Assembly: GCA_030280995.1 (NCBI GenBank)
Contig: JASXTE010000001.1
Location: forward strand, 17,920,606 to 17,984,605
Source of the DNA: Hemileia vastatrix
Lineage: Eukaryota > Basidiomycota > Pucciniomycetes > Pucciniales > Zaghouaniaceae
DNA length: 64,000 nt
Reading direction: 5' to 3'
Shown here: positions 32,832-43,929 of the stretch, one piece after another
How positions within the stretch are numbered: the stretch's first letter is position 1
How the letters are laid out: the number at the start of each line of letters is the position of its first letter
Made by a program: the position numbers and the translations under genes
The notes under the pieces: model-generated
Databases searched by the model: none
What the model was told of the DNA's origin: nothing
What the model saw: the letters and a program-made list of their open reading frames with translations, nothing else

Positions 32832-32842
32832 AAGAAATTCAT

Positions 32843-32990
32843 GACACAATGTTTGGGGGGTGGGAGGTAATTTCCACTAAGTCCTCAAATTGAACTCATA
32901 TGGGACTCAGACTGAACTCATACTTAACTGAGACTGAAATCTGCTTGACATTATCTTGAACTCTGTACCAAATACATATTGATCTACTAT
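32843..32990 (-). mobile_element. Degenerate relative of the 261-bp CACTA-ended MITE
   Basis: CACAATGTTTGGGGGGTGGG resembles the right end of MITE family 1. About 45 bp further come GACTCAGACTGAACTCATAC and GAGACTGAA units, the reverse complement of its 11-bp internal repeats. The distal end and target duplication are lost. Confidence 0.4.
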
Positions 32991-33614
32991 GAAAGCTTAA
33001 TGATTCTCTAAATAGAGGATCAAATATTTGTGAGGGCTTGAAGCTAGTAAAAACTGAATAATTTTTGGTCTAAATATGATTAGTCAACATTAAAAGTTAC
33101 TATTTCTGAAAGGAGTATAATTTTCAGCCTGTAAATAGAGTAGACATAAAATAGAAACCCTATGGTACTATTTGGGTACTCTCAATTATTTCTCTACAAC
33201 TAATCTATTTTTGAGAAAGAAACTTTGAAATATTTTTAGTTATAATATGAATTCATCTAATAATATATTTAAGGTAATTATGAAAGTATTTAAAGCTCTG
33301 AGAAAAAATTATTATTAGGGATCAGGAATTTTTTTTTCCAGGATCAGACATTATTAATTGCGGAAGATTCTTATCCACTAGCCCCAGGGCAAGTCAATAA
33401 GGAATCCACGATAATGCATTATCCTGCCTCTTATACCCCAATTTCCATTGCTAATTCCTGATCCCAAACTCATCACATCCATGATGGATTTGCAAGAAAG
33501 TCACATGACTCATAATTGCTGATGCCATCCTTAAGTCTTTCCTTACTCTATGCCACTTAGTTTTGGTGGCGAACACTTAAGTTTTTTTTCTATCTACACA
33601 CCCCAACTGCACAT

Positions 33615-34926
33615 TTGGCAGTGAATTCCCACTTCCCTCATCACATAACCCTTCCACCGGCAACAATTAAACACCTCTCTACTAGGAAGCTACTTCACTC
33701 AACAATGAATGCTATTACATTTCTTTTAGTTCTTTTCTATAAATCTGACTCTGATTTGGAAGATGCTTTAGCTTATATGTGTTTTCTTTCCAAAAAGCAT
33801 TACATCATCACCAGGGGGCCAAATCTTTAACATGATCCCCAATATGATCTGGCCTCCATTCTCAACATTCCTCATTTAAACTTCACCCAACTTTTTAGAA
33901 CTTCTCCCGATTCTTTCTTCAAACTTTATCAACTCATTTCTGAAAATCCTATCTTCCATAACAATTCTCATAAAAACAGCATAATCCTGCCATCCAACTT
34001 GCTGTTGCTCTATGTCGCTTTGGCTCAAATGGAAATGATGCTGCCGTAAGACGTTTGGATAATCTCTTTAACATAGGATATGGTACCGTGATATTATACA
34101 CCAAGCGCTGTATGATTGCTATCCTTTCCCTCAAGTCTCAAACTCTTGCTTGGCCAACTCCAGAACAGCGACTTGAGTCCTCTCAAGTAATGCAAGCTGA
34201 AGGTTTCCCTGGCTGTATAGGTTTTGTTGATGGCACAACCATCCCTTTGAGTCAAAAGCCTGCTTATGATGGCAACCATTATTTTGATTGCAAAAAAAGG
34301 TTTCTTCAAAATCTTCTCCAAGCTCTCATCTTTCACAATCTAACTTTTTATCTTCTTTCTAGATACTCTATTGCCATTCAACTTGTATGCAATGTCAATA
34401 AAAAATTTATTTCTTTTCACTGTGGCTGCCCGGATCATGTCATGACTCTTCCATCTTCCAAAGAATGAGGATTTCTCAATCCCCTGACTCATACTTTGAA
34501 GAATCTCAGTACCTCCTTGCAGACTCAGCATATGCAAGTGGAAAGTACATTATACCTGCTTTCCGTGGTGCAACTTCAGAAAATGACCCCAAAACTGCCT
34601 TTAATTATCACCTTGCACAATCAAGAGTACAAATTGAACATGCTATAGGTATTTTAAAGGGAAGATTTTTTAGTCTTTGGGAGCTCAGAATCCAATTTCA
34701 AAAAAAATTGGAGATCAAAACTGCAAATCATTGGATCTTGACTTGCGTAATACTCCACAATATTCTAGCTGATTTAAAGGATGAGTGGAATGATCTTTAT
34801 GAAGAAGAGGATCCTGAACCACCACCAGCACTCCCCTACCTTGATTCACAAATCATTCAATCAAACGGCATACGCTCCATTATAATGCCAATTACTCTCC
34901 AACATTTCACGTTGCAACGCTTTTAA
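33615..34926 (+). pseudogene. Harbinger B transposase, decayed
   Basis: Same blocks as in Harbinger A: TRKLLHSTMNAITFLLVL, ALCRFGSNGNDAAVRRL, GYGTVILYTKRCMIAI, the Asp of IGFVDGTTIPLSQ (34210-34250), the Asp of YLLADSAYASGKYI (34512-34550) and the Glu of RVQIEHAIGILKGRF (34625-34670). It has lost its ATG (ATT at the position equivalent to 28257) and has a stop near 33826, a frameshift near 34000 and another near 34440. The probable intron is at about 34298-34361. The last 153 codons (34465-34926) are intact. Confidence 0.85.
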
Positions 34927-35763
34927 TTTTTAATTTTTATGTTTGCATACTTTCCAAATGTCCTATTTGTGTACTTTATTCACTTGGTTTTGTATTTTGG
35001 TTTGTTGAATATTCATTTTTTTTTGAATTTATCACAGGAGAAAAAAACAGTGAACTAGACGTCTAGTTGTTTTTTTGGTCCTTGTTTGAGCCCTGGTTGT
35101 GATTCTGCTCAATACCTTGGAGTGACCTTGGTTGAGCTCATCCCCTTTCACTTTCTGTCAACATTCACTCGTTTACTCACTTACACACTCACTTCTTTTC
35201 ATTCTCCCTTTCTTGCTTGTTCACTCTCTTTTTTCTTTCCCCCTTCCCCTTGTAATTGTTTGCTTGATCTTTCCTTTTTTTTCTGCCTTCTTTCTCTATC
35301 TCTCTTTTACTTATCTGTTGCCTCCCTTGCTCTTCTGCTTACTTGTTCACCCCTTCTCTGTTTTTTATCTAAGCATTCCCACTCCCTCTCTTCTTCCACC
35401 AGCACAGGTGTATCAAGCTCCACTCCATGCCTGTTAGTACTCTTTCAAAAATTTCAATTATTTAATCACTGATCATTGTTATGATTTTATCAAACATTGA
35501 TGGTCCCACTCATCATTTTCATTTCTTTTTTTGACAGTCTTGCTGTTATATTAGTTAGTATATCATGTGAATATATACTTGTTACCACAATTCACCAGCT
35601 CATGTGTTTTTACAAGTTATTTTGCTAATCCTATTTCATGTTTCCAGCTTTACCAACATGATCTTATCCATTATTTAAAATACCACCTGACATGTATCCC
35701 TTCTAAAATATCAGATCACCCACATTTTTAGTTTTTGCACAAACCATTTCTAATATGGCTGTA
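34927..35763. other. Spacer in Harbinger B, pyrimidine-rich
   Basis: No gene. A C/T-rich block (35150-35410) is open in two overlapping frames by composition alone. A perfect 16-bp palindrome AACTAGACGTCTAGTT lies at 35053-35068. Harbinger C has similar sequence at 56480-57160. Confidence 0.5.
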
Positions 35764-36626
35764 CAGTGGCCGGACAATAATTTCCACCTGTTTTTTTTTC
35801 CTCATAAATCCCTTAATATTCACTCTACAGACATGAGCTTGTACATTTCTAACTCATACAACCATGTAGAATAGGACTGTCACAAAATAAACTCAGCCGG
35901 ACACCAATTTGTAGAAAGATCACATTTTTTAAAAAAACATCATTCTTGAAATTGACAACAAGCAAGTTGACAAGTCTATCCTTTTCCTTAATGAAAGGGA
36001 TGAGGTTGGTATGAGCGTTTAGCAAAAAAGATTGGTGAAAAGTGGACAAAATTGAGCAAAAAAAGCATCACCAAGATGTAGCTTTACTGTTTGCTTCCCT
36101 AGAAACTTGCACCTTTGAAAGCAAAGATGCAATCAAGTATCCGAAATATGGTCAGAAAATCCATTCCAAGCCTATTTAAAGGCATTAAACATAGCAGGAA
36201 CTATCATTGGGTGATAAAATTACAAAACTATATTTTTGAGGTGTTTTCATGTGTTTGCAACAAGGTTTGAATAATGTGATTGGATTGTGCCAGGAGCACA
36301 GATTGTGTTTTAATTGGAATAGTATGTAGATGGTTTAACTATTGCAATCTTTCTTTCATAGATGAGATGTCGTTTGCCAGCTGAGGACCCTGTTGTAGTT
36401 TGAGTGAAAAGCGGAAAAAAAGGTAAATATTGGATAAGAGATTAATGAGTCAGTTTGGCAAGAAAAGAGAAAGAAAGAAAAAATTACCAAAATGTGAAAG
36501 GTAAATCATAAAATTATTATGATCTTGAGGCGTGAGTAGCAATGGTGGTGGTGTTAGGAAGAAGAAAAAAAAGGCCGATAACCTGGATTATGCATGCACC
36601 GGGTGAAAATTTCTGTCTGGCCACTG
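35764..36626. mobile_element. Non-autonomous Tc1/mariner-type element (863 bp)
   Basis: Ends CAGTGGCCGGACAATAATTT and, inverted, CAGTGGCCAGACAGAAATTT, flanked by TA at 35762-35763 and 36627-36628. No transposase is recognisable; a 66-codon minus-strand frame (35849-36049) is too short and featureless to call. Confidence 0.75.
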
Positions 36627-36689
36627 TACAGGGCAGGTCTAAACAAGGGGAGGGGTGAGCCAAAGATGTTGTGGAAACTAGTGATAGGC

Positions 36690-37720
36690 TGTGAGAGATG
36701 AGAAGAGGAGGGCCAAAAATGGAGCAAGGGAGAGTGATAAAATTAAAAAAAAGATCAGAAAACCAAACATGATATTAAAAAGATTAAAAAAAACTTACCA
36801 TTGAACAGGTATGGGAAAGTGCTAAAACAAAATGGCTGATGTTGGCGGGGCAGGAGCAAAATTGGATTGAGTCAAGGTTGGTTGAGGAGGGATGAGCAGG
36901 AAATGGCAAGTCAAATATAGAGCAAGGGAAAGTGATACAATAAAAAAAAAGGATCAGGAAATCAAAAATGATAATAAAAAGATTAAAAAAACTTACCATT
37001 GAACAGGTATGGGAAAGTGCTAAAACGAAATGGCTGAAGTTGGCAGGGCAGGGGCAAAATTGGATTGAGTCAAGGTTGGTTGAGGAGGGATGAGTGGGCA
37101 ATGGCGAGTCAAATATAGAGCAAGGGAGAGTGATAAAATAAAAAAAAGATCAGAAAACCAAACATTATATTAAAAAGATTAAAAAAAACTTACCATTGAA
37201 CAGGTATGGGAAAGTGCTAAAACAAAATGGCTGATGTTGGCGGGGCAGGAGCAAAATTGGATTGAGTTAAGGTTGGTTGAGGAGGGATGAGCAGGAAATG
37301 GCAAGTCAAATATAGAGCGAGGGAAAGTGATAAAATAAAAAAAAAGGATCAGGAAATCAAAAATGATAATAAAAAGATTAAAAAAACTTACCATTGAACA
37401 GGTATGGGAAAGTGCTAAAACGAAATGGCTGAAGTTGGCAGGGCAGGAGCAAAATTGGATTGAGTCAAGGTTGGTTGAGGAGGGATGAGAAGGCAATGGC
37501 AAGTCAAATATAGAGCAAGGGAGAGTGATAAAATAAAAAAAAGATCAGAAAACCAAACATGATATGAATAAGATTAAAAAAAACTTACCATTGAACAGGT
37601 ATGGGAAAGTGCTAAAACAAAATGGCTGATGTTGGCGGGGCAGGAGCAAAATTGGATTCAGTCACGGTTAATTGAAGAGGAATGAGCATGTGATGGCCAT
37701 GCAAGGTTGATCAGTGAGAG
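36690..37720. repeat. 197-bp tandem array, five units in an alternating order
   Basis: The motif GAACAGGTATGGGAAAGTGC starts at 36803, 37001, 37198, 37395 and 37593, a period of 197-198 bp. Units 1, 3 and 5 carry AAAATGGCTGATGTTGGCGG; units 2 and 4 carry GAAATGGCTGAAGTTGGCAG. The array is thus built of a 394-bp dimer. Minus-strand frames of 105 and 107 codons repeat with it and are not taken as genes. Confidence 0.9.
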
Positions 37721-37941
37721 AGGAGCAAGTGACGGGTGTGCCCTGAATGTCAAAATTTAAGGTTATTGTTTTTTCTCCGGTGAGTTACTTTGCACTATTT
37801 GTCTATAAAGCAACCCTTCTATTACCTCTACAGGCTATTGATTCAGTAAATTACATTAATTACCTGCCTGATTTATTAACCCCCATTTCACTTATTACCC
37901 TTATTAATTTTGCATTCTGTTATCCCAACTCAAAATAACGT

Positions 37942-38358
37942 GTCCTCACCCCTGCGCCCAATTACACCCTACACAACCCACATGCTAACGGCTCCAGGCC
38001 TGCTCCAATTTTCACAGTAGGTAAATTTAACAATTATAATAATTAAACCAGCCCAGGGGCACATCTCATCTGTGCTATTTAACTTTTTTGGCCACTAAAT
38101 TCTTTTTTAACAATAATTTTCCTACATTTTATTATCTTTTTTACCAGATAATCTCTACCCCTGTGTCCAATTACACCCTACACACCCCACAAGTTAATGG
38201 CTCTGGGCTTCCTCCATTGTTCACAGTGGGTTGATTTAACAATTATAAAAATTAACCCAGATTGAGGGCACAAGCCATCTGTGCTAGTTAATTTGTTTCA
38301 CTACCAAATTCTTTAATAATATTTTCCTGACTATTTATTATCTTTTTTCCCAGATAAT
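37942..38358 (+). repeat. Tandem duplication of about 208 bp upstream of the oxygenase
   Basis: Two units (37942-38151, 38152-38358) share CCAATTACACCCTACACA, ATTTAACAATTATAA and TTATTATCTTTTTT(A/C)CCAGATAAT. Each ends in a polypyrimidine-CCAG, like an intron acceptor. The second ends 9 bp before the oxygenase ATG, so the gene may have a duplicated leader or intron. Confidence 0.65.
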
Positions 38359-38366
38359 TTCCCTTG

Positions 38367-39770
38367 ATGGCACATAAAAAGACAAATAGAGGTAAGAACA
38401 ATAGATATGTCAGAAAAGCAAAGATGGGCAGGGAGGTAGGGGTGGATATTGTTTGCTCTTCAAAAAAAGTATTTTATTATGAGGAGGACTTTATTGGTGG
38501 TGCTACCTTTAGAAGTGGACCCTTCAATGATCCAGCTATTATTAATACTGTTTCCATGGAAAAAAAACTCAGCAATGGTGTTTACAATGTTTTCAGGCCT
38601 GGTACTACTTTTATCAGAATAAAGGACTAACCTATACTACCTGTTGTTTTACAATCCTACTCTCTGGAGGAACTTGCTGATATAGGTAAATTAGAGGATG
38701 TTAGAGAGTGTTTTAATTATTTAAAGATGCAGGAACACCCAATAACAATAAATAAATCACACAAAAATGGTGGAGTTTGCAGCTGATAAATGGTTTGCCT
38801 TTGATTTCATTTTTGATATTGGTATGTCACAGCGTCTTTTACTTCAGCAATTTACTAACTCAATTATTCAGATTTTTATAAAAATAAAAATGTCTCTTCT
38901 GCCCAAATGAAAGAAGCATTGTTATTTATCTACAAACTCTATGCCTACTTTTTTCAAAAACTCTCCTCAAAATATTACCAGCGGGCTTTAAGCTTTTGCA
39001 GTGATTTGGGGCTCCCAAATCATGGGGATCACCAGGCTTTTGGTGGCAATATAACATGGACCAATTCTGGTTTCAGTAATGAGGCTCATATAGACAGGGA
39101 TTCCAGTCACCACGCAATATGGGGGGCGGACTTGTTAGCAAGTCCGCAACCTTGGACTCAAGTTCACCACAGATTGAACACACATTGAGCTATTGACAAA
39201 GGAACCATACAATCAGGGATAAACACCACTCAGCAGAACAGTTTTAGGTGGGTCTTCAAGTAGAGTTCAATATGAGTTCAGTATGAGTTCAGTCTGAGTT
39301 CCATCTGAGTTGTGCCTGAGTTCAGGTTGGGGACTTGCTAGCAAGTCCACCCCCTATATTGCGTAGTGAGTGACCTTGCCTTTGGGGTCTGGATCCCCAC
39401 AACCAAATCTGGTCACCTCTCAGAAGACTCAATCTTCCCCAGACAGGAGGGTGGAGACTTTTTGATGCCAGAAATTGGTTGGATGCTGGATATGGATGTA
39501 TGTAACGGCGTATGGGTTGGATTATGGCCAGCAAATACTCTGAAAAATTATACCAGCTTCTGTACTGAGTATGGTACTTTCACCAGGTTAGGATCTTCTA
39601 TTCAGGTTTCCAGGCAATTATGCTCTAGCCTTAGACATCTTAAATTAATAGTTCTAGATGTTCCAGCATTTATAGAAATGGATCCATTGGCCAAGCATAT
39701 CTGTCTCATTAATCATTTAAGTAGATGTTTAGTTCAATATCCAACAAATTTGGATTTTATGGATTATTAA
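38367..39770 (+). pseudogene. TET/JBP-like 2OG-Fe(II) oxygenase in Harbinger B, interrupted by a MITE
   Basis: It starts at ATG 38367 (MAHKKTNRGKNNRYVRKAK). The catalytic region is read from 38907: QKLSSKYYQRALSFCSDLG, FGGNITWTNSGFSNEAHID (the H-x-D iron-binding motif near 39085). The 261-bp MITE and its AGT target copy follow. Removing them gives DSSDLAFGVWIPTTKSG in frame, then GGDFLMPEIGWMLDM and WVGLWPANTLKNYTSF. From family knowledge, rust-type 2OG oxygenases related to TET/JBP have HKDKD..FG.W.PI...GG.F..P and a distal His; here that position seems to be Asn (LKNYTS). Stops lie near 38628 and 38790-38880. Such enzymes oxidise methylated bases in characterised members; the activity of this branch is not known to me. 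Confidence 0.7.
39108..39368. mobile_element. CACTA-ended MITE, family 1, copy 2 (261 bp)
   Basis: Identical by eye to copies 1 and 3. Target AGT at 39105-39107 and 39369-39371. It disrupts the oxygenase just after its H-x-D motif. Confidence 0.92.
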
Positions 39771-40020
39771 AAAAAGGCATCTTCTTCCATGGTAAAGTAT
39801 CAAAAAGAGGAGGAAAGGAAAAGGATGTTTGAGGTGAAGGGGATGGGGAAAAAAATCTTATAGTTTACAGGGGTGTGCTTTGTGTAATTAAATTATAAAT
39901 TGTTTTGGATTTAAAAAGATAACTTCCCCCCATTATTTATTAAGTGTGATAGATGAACATAATTCCAACTGGGTTGGCTCTCCATTAATATACTTTTTAA
40001 AATGTAATTATATTAAATTT
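39771..40020. other. 3' flank of the oxygenase
   Basis: No gene; a purine-rich stretch, then AT-rich sequence leading into the G-run repeats. Confidence 0.5.
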
Positions 40021-40450
40021 TGATGACTTCCACCCCTTACTTCAATAAAATGCAGGGGGGGGTATTGCCAAATTTTCAAATCTGACATTCAAAATTGATG
40101 ACTTGTAAAAATTTTGGTGATACCCACCCCTTGCTTCAATAAAATGTAGGGGGGGGTATTGCCAAATTTTCAAATGTAACATGTAAAATTTTTGACTTGT
40201 AAATATTTTGGTGAAAAACTTTTGGTGATACCCGTCCTTTACTTTAATAAAATGCAGGGGGGAGTATTACCAAAATTTCTTATAAAACTTGTGAAATTCT
40301 TGACTTGTAAAAATTTTGGGGATACCAGTAAAATGCAGGGGGTAGTAACGCCAAAGTTTCATATAAGACTTTCAAGACTCTTGACATGAAAGAATTTTGG
40401 TGATACCCACCCCTTATTTCAAAAAAATGCAGGGGTGGGGGTTTAGCAAA
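40021..40450. repeat. G-run tandem repeat, about five units of 90-120 bp
   Basis: Units contain ACCCACCCCTTACTTCAATA, AAATGCAGGGGGGGGTATT, GCCAAATTTTCAAA and TTGACTTGTAAAAATTTTGG. One unit of the same family lies at 58760-58860 in Harbinger C, also between oxygenase and Myb genes, so the repeat belongs to the element. Confidence 0.8.
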
Positions 40451-40592
40451 TTTTCAAAGGAGACTTGAAAATTTTATTTAAAAAAAGAATATTTAACATT
40501 AAAATACGAAATTTCAAGAAATACAGAAAATAATATTAAAATTTATTTACAAATAAATATGAACACATGAAGTGTGAAAGAAATAAAAGAAA

Positions 40593-41914
40593 CTAGTCAA
40601 CACAAAATTTTATTAAACGTTCTATTTCTTCAACAGATTTGTTTGCTTTAACGCATTGGATCAAGAAATCTTTCTTTTTAGAACTTTCTTGGAGATCATG
40701 CTTATACTTCATCTGTTCCATAAAGTTTTGATGCTCGAGTGTTTTTTCCTCTTTTTTGGATTTTTCAATACTAAGAGTTAACTCAAACTTCTTCTCCTCC
40801 AAATCTTGGACCCAATCATCCTTCCTCTCTTCCAAATCTTGTACTCTGTCATCCCTCCTTAAAGAGAGCTCGTATTTCTTCTTTTCAAAGCTTAGAGTCT
40901 CTTTAGCAATTTCCACTTGTTCTAGAGTGAGAATAAAAATTAACATAAAGTAGAATAAAAGCAGAGTAAAGTAATAAGAGGTATGATATCACTTACCAGC
41001 ATCACGTTTATCTAAAAACTTTTCCATCAAAGAAAAAGGTGTTTTTGATGAATTATCACTTTTTTGTCTTCTTTGGGAGTGGAAATTTAGACTACTTGAA
41101 GCCCTTCGCTTTTTGTTCAACGTAGCATTTTCCTCCTCATCATTGTCGCTAGCTTCAGCCTCAGTTGATTGTGGGTCCTGGGATTTTTCATCAGCCTTTT
41201 AAGAAATAAGAAAATCTAAGTAAAAAAAAAGTATTGATAAGATAAAAGAAAAAAAAAGACCTGAGTTAGATTGGGTTGGGTTAAATTGCCAATAGGATCA
41301 ATAGCAAAGCTATCTAGATTGGTAGAATTTAGAAGAGGGGAGGCTTGAGTGGAGGAAGAGGATTGGAAAAGATTTGCTTTGACATCATGTTCAGAGATAG
41401 GATTTTCACCATCCAACATGTTTAAAGGATTAACATCGGCTCGCTCTCCAAAAATTTCTTCCATATCTTTAAAGTAAGGACATAAAGTTTCAAGTTTATC
41501 GTCTATGGATTTTATGCCCTTAGTTATATCGTTGTCGGTAACCCCAAAACCAGTGGAAGATGAAAGAGCCTTTGCCTTCTTGTATTTTGCTCGGTAATGC
41601 TTGAATTGTTCAGAAATCTGTTTAGGCAAAATATCAATCCTTCCCTTGGTCTTATTCCGTAATTCATTTGCCATTAGAAGATAGCCATTAACTTTTGATG
41701 TGGGGGGCCGTCCTACATTAGTGGCATACTCAGTACCAAAACAAGAATCATAGCTAGATTTGGTTTTCAGCCAATTGATAAGAATGAGATGGTCATATTT
41801 TTTTAATTGAACAGTCTTTGATTTCTCGGCTGAGCGGGGGAAAGAGGAATTAGTGGGAATTGAAGAACAACTGGGTGATGGCTTCCTTTGAGAAGATCTA
41901 GGATGACAAGGCAT
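40593..41914 (-). CDS. Harbinger B Myb/SANT-like DNA-binding protein with coiled coil, three exons
   Basis: A three-exon minus-strand gene that reads intact: exon 1 41914-41261, exon 2 41195-40997, exon 3 40921-40593. Junctions are CTCAG|GTCTTT, AAAAG|GCTGA, GCTG|GTAAGT and CTCTAG|AACAAG. The exons sum to 1182 nt, 393 residues plus stop. Residues about 40-135 are a trihelix/Myb-SANT-like domain (LILINWLKTKSSYDSCFG, ILPKQISEQFKHYRAKYKK). The middle is acidic with a basic patch (NKKRRASSS). The C-terminal 105 residues are a charged coiled coil (EKKKYELSLRRDDRVQDLEE) ending VKANKSVEEIERLIKF. In PIF/Harbinger systems such a partner brings the transposase to the nucleus and the ends. Splice sites are inferred from sequence only. 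Confidence 0.8.
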
Positions 41915-42269
41915 GTTATTATAAATGAAGATGAAAAGGAGCAGAATCAAAGAGAATAAATGAGGAGAAATAATGAGTGGATGGGATGAGAATGGGATTG
42001 CGCAGCAAGGTAGAAGGCAGATGCAGAGAGTAGTTCAAGATGTGGTTAAGGCAGAAATTAGGTCAAGATGTGGTTATGACAGAAGGTTTTCCAAGATGTG
42101 GTTATGAAAAATTGAGTAAAAAAATGTCAGATAAGAGGCAAAAATTGACACGTAAAGTGTCTAATAACCCAATTATTAGTAAAAATAATTGCGGAAGATA
42201 ATTGGGGTATAAGGATTTTTATCCGCAATTAATTTAATTGTTGATCCCTGAACATTGATACCCCCTAAT

Positions 42270-43063
42270 ATCACGAGGAATCTCTCCACGGCCTATCATC
42301 CTGAAACCAATGGGAAAACGGAAAGGGTTAACTAAATCCTCAAAAAATACCTTCAAATGTATGTCAGCTACCAACAAGACAATTGCACCACATGGTTACC
42401 ATTGGCCGTATTCGCTTATAATAACTTGACACATTCTTTGACATGAAAATCTCCTTTCGAAACTGTTTATGGAAGACATCCTTGATTCAACTCAATCTAT
42501 GTAGGAACTAGTCATCCTGCGGAACATTATCTTCGAACCATATCACGACTCCAAGAAGAACTTAAATCAAACTTGAAATTAGCAATTCAAAGGTATAAGG
42601 AACAGGCGGACAAACATCAACAATCTGCTCCTTCCTTTTAACCAGGCGAAAAAGTATGGCTCAACGCATGAAACATTTGAACAACTCAACCATCAAATAA
42701 ACTGGCCAAAAGGCGCTTGGGACCATTTGAAATCTACTCCGAAGTCTCTAAAACTTCATTTTGACTCAAGCTACCTCCTAAATGGCAGGCTATTCACCCT
42801 GTTTTCCATGTATCTCTCCTGGAACTGGCTCGAGAAACATACCCAGGCAGGAACCAATCAAAGTAGAAGACCATATAGAGTGGGAAGTAAGCCGTATCCT
42901 TGATTCAAGAATGCGCAAGGGGAAACTTCAATACCTTGTGGAATGGGAAGGCTTCCTCGATGACTCAGACAAAACATCCTGGGAACCAGCCATCAATGTT
43001 TATAAAAACCCTGAACTCCTAAAATCTTTTCATCTTAAATATCCTTTAAAACCAAAACCTTAG
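42270..43063 (+). pseudogene. Gypsy C2 integrase end and chromodomain
   Basis: It reads ITRNLSTAYHPETNGKTERV (third catalytic region, second Asp changed to Asn), AVFAYNNLTHS and KSPFETVYGRHP with stops. The last 93 codons (42782-43063) are open and contain a complete chromodomain: VEDHIEWEVSRILDSRMR, KLQYLVEWEGFLDDSDKTSW. It ends YPLKPKP, as does C1. Confidence 0.85.
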
Positions 43064-43925
43064 AACTCTCTTTCATTTTTTTCTTTCTCTTTTCTTTTCT
43101 TTTCTTAAAATTCTAAAAACTTCTTCTCTTCTAAAAAATCCTTACTCTGTATTCTTTTTTTTCTTCTTTCTTCTTCTCAAAAGCTTTTTTCAACCTTCTT
43201 TAAAAATAAATAAATAAATTAAAATAAATAAAATAAAATAAAATAAACTAAAATCAAAATCAATTTAAATTAAAAAAGTAAAAATTAAAAATCAATAAAA
43301 TAAAATAAAATAATAGAATAAAAATCTTAAAATTCATTAAAATAAAATCTTAAAAAATCAATAATTCCTTTAATTTTCTTTCTTTTCTCTTTTCAAAATT
43401 TTCTTCTTTTCCCTTATTTCTTTTTCTTTGATTTTTCAAAATTTTTCACGAATTCAATACAACAATCTTTCTCAAACTTCACTTCAACCTTTAAATCTCT
43501 CTTTTAAAATTCTTCGAACAAATTACTTCTTTCTTTAAAATTTTTTTTTTTCAAAACTATTTTTCTTCTTTCTTTTCAAATAACCAAAATTCCTCAAAAA
43601 CTTAAATAAATAAACTTTCACAAATAACAAATTTTTTCTCTCATTAAATTTTCATTTCAAACAAAATTGTTTCAATCAACTATTTCTTTTTTCTTACTTA
43701 AATTTTTTCTTTTCAAAACTTAAACTAAAATTCCTTCAGTTAAACATTCTTTCTTTTCTTCTTTCAAAATTTAAAACAAAAATTTATTCAAATCTTTTCT
43801 TTTTCTTTCTCAAAATCTTATAAAATATATATTAAAATTTCAACTAAAACAACAAAATAAAAAATAAATAAATACACAAACTGCTTTCTACTTTTTTCCT
43901 TCCCACTTTCTTTCTTTCTTTTTCT
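43064..43925. other. Low-complexity AT-rich spacer in C2
   Basis: TTTCTTT- and AAAATAAA-rich sequence with no gene, equivalent to 20291-20930 in C1. Confidence 0.65.
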
Positions 43926-43929
43926 TTTT

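Larger units (their letters stand above)
33314..42266. mobile_element. Harbinger B: composite element with transposase, oxygenase and Myb genes
   Basis: The left end lacks its outermost 22 bp or so and starts at ATTAGGGATCAGG, matching Harbinger A from its position 37. The right end AGGGGGTATCAATGTTCAGG (minus strand) is intact at 42266, followed by AAT. Gene order is transposase (+, 33615-34926), 2OG oxygenase (+, 38367-39770), Myb/SANT-like (-, 40593-41914). Guests are a mariner-type element (35764-36626), a tandem array (about 36690-37720) and the 261-bp MITE (39108-39368). Because the left end is frayed, the left and right parts might come from two copies. The right end sits inside the gypsy C2 integrase, whose other half is not on the left side. 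Confidence 0.65.

Noticed and set aside
35086..35472. 128-codon and 101-codon Ser/Leu/Phe frames
   Set aside because: Overlapping frames in a C/T-rich stretch; low complexity, no similarity.
36784..37502. Two similar minus-strand frames of 105 and 107 codons
   Set aside because: They follow the 197-bp tandem repeat; openness is copied with the repeat unit.
36600..37720. Possible CRISPR-like array
   Set aside because: The period is 197 bp without short repeats and unique spacers; the window is eukaryotic.
38367..39770. Oxygenase as an independent host gene in which elements inserted
   Set aside because: Not excluded, but the same order with a diverged oxygenase in Harbinger C and the shared G-run repeat favour membership of the element.
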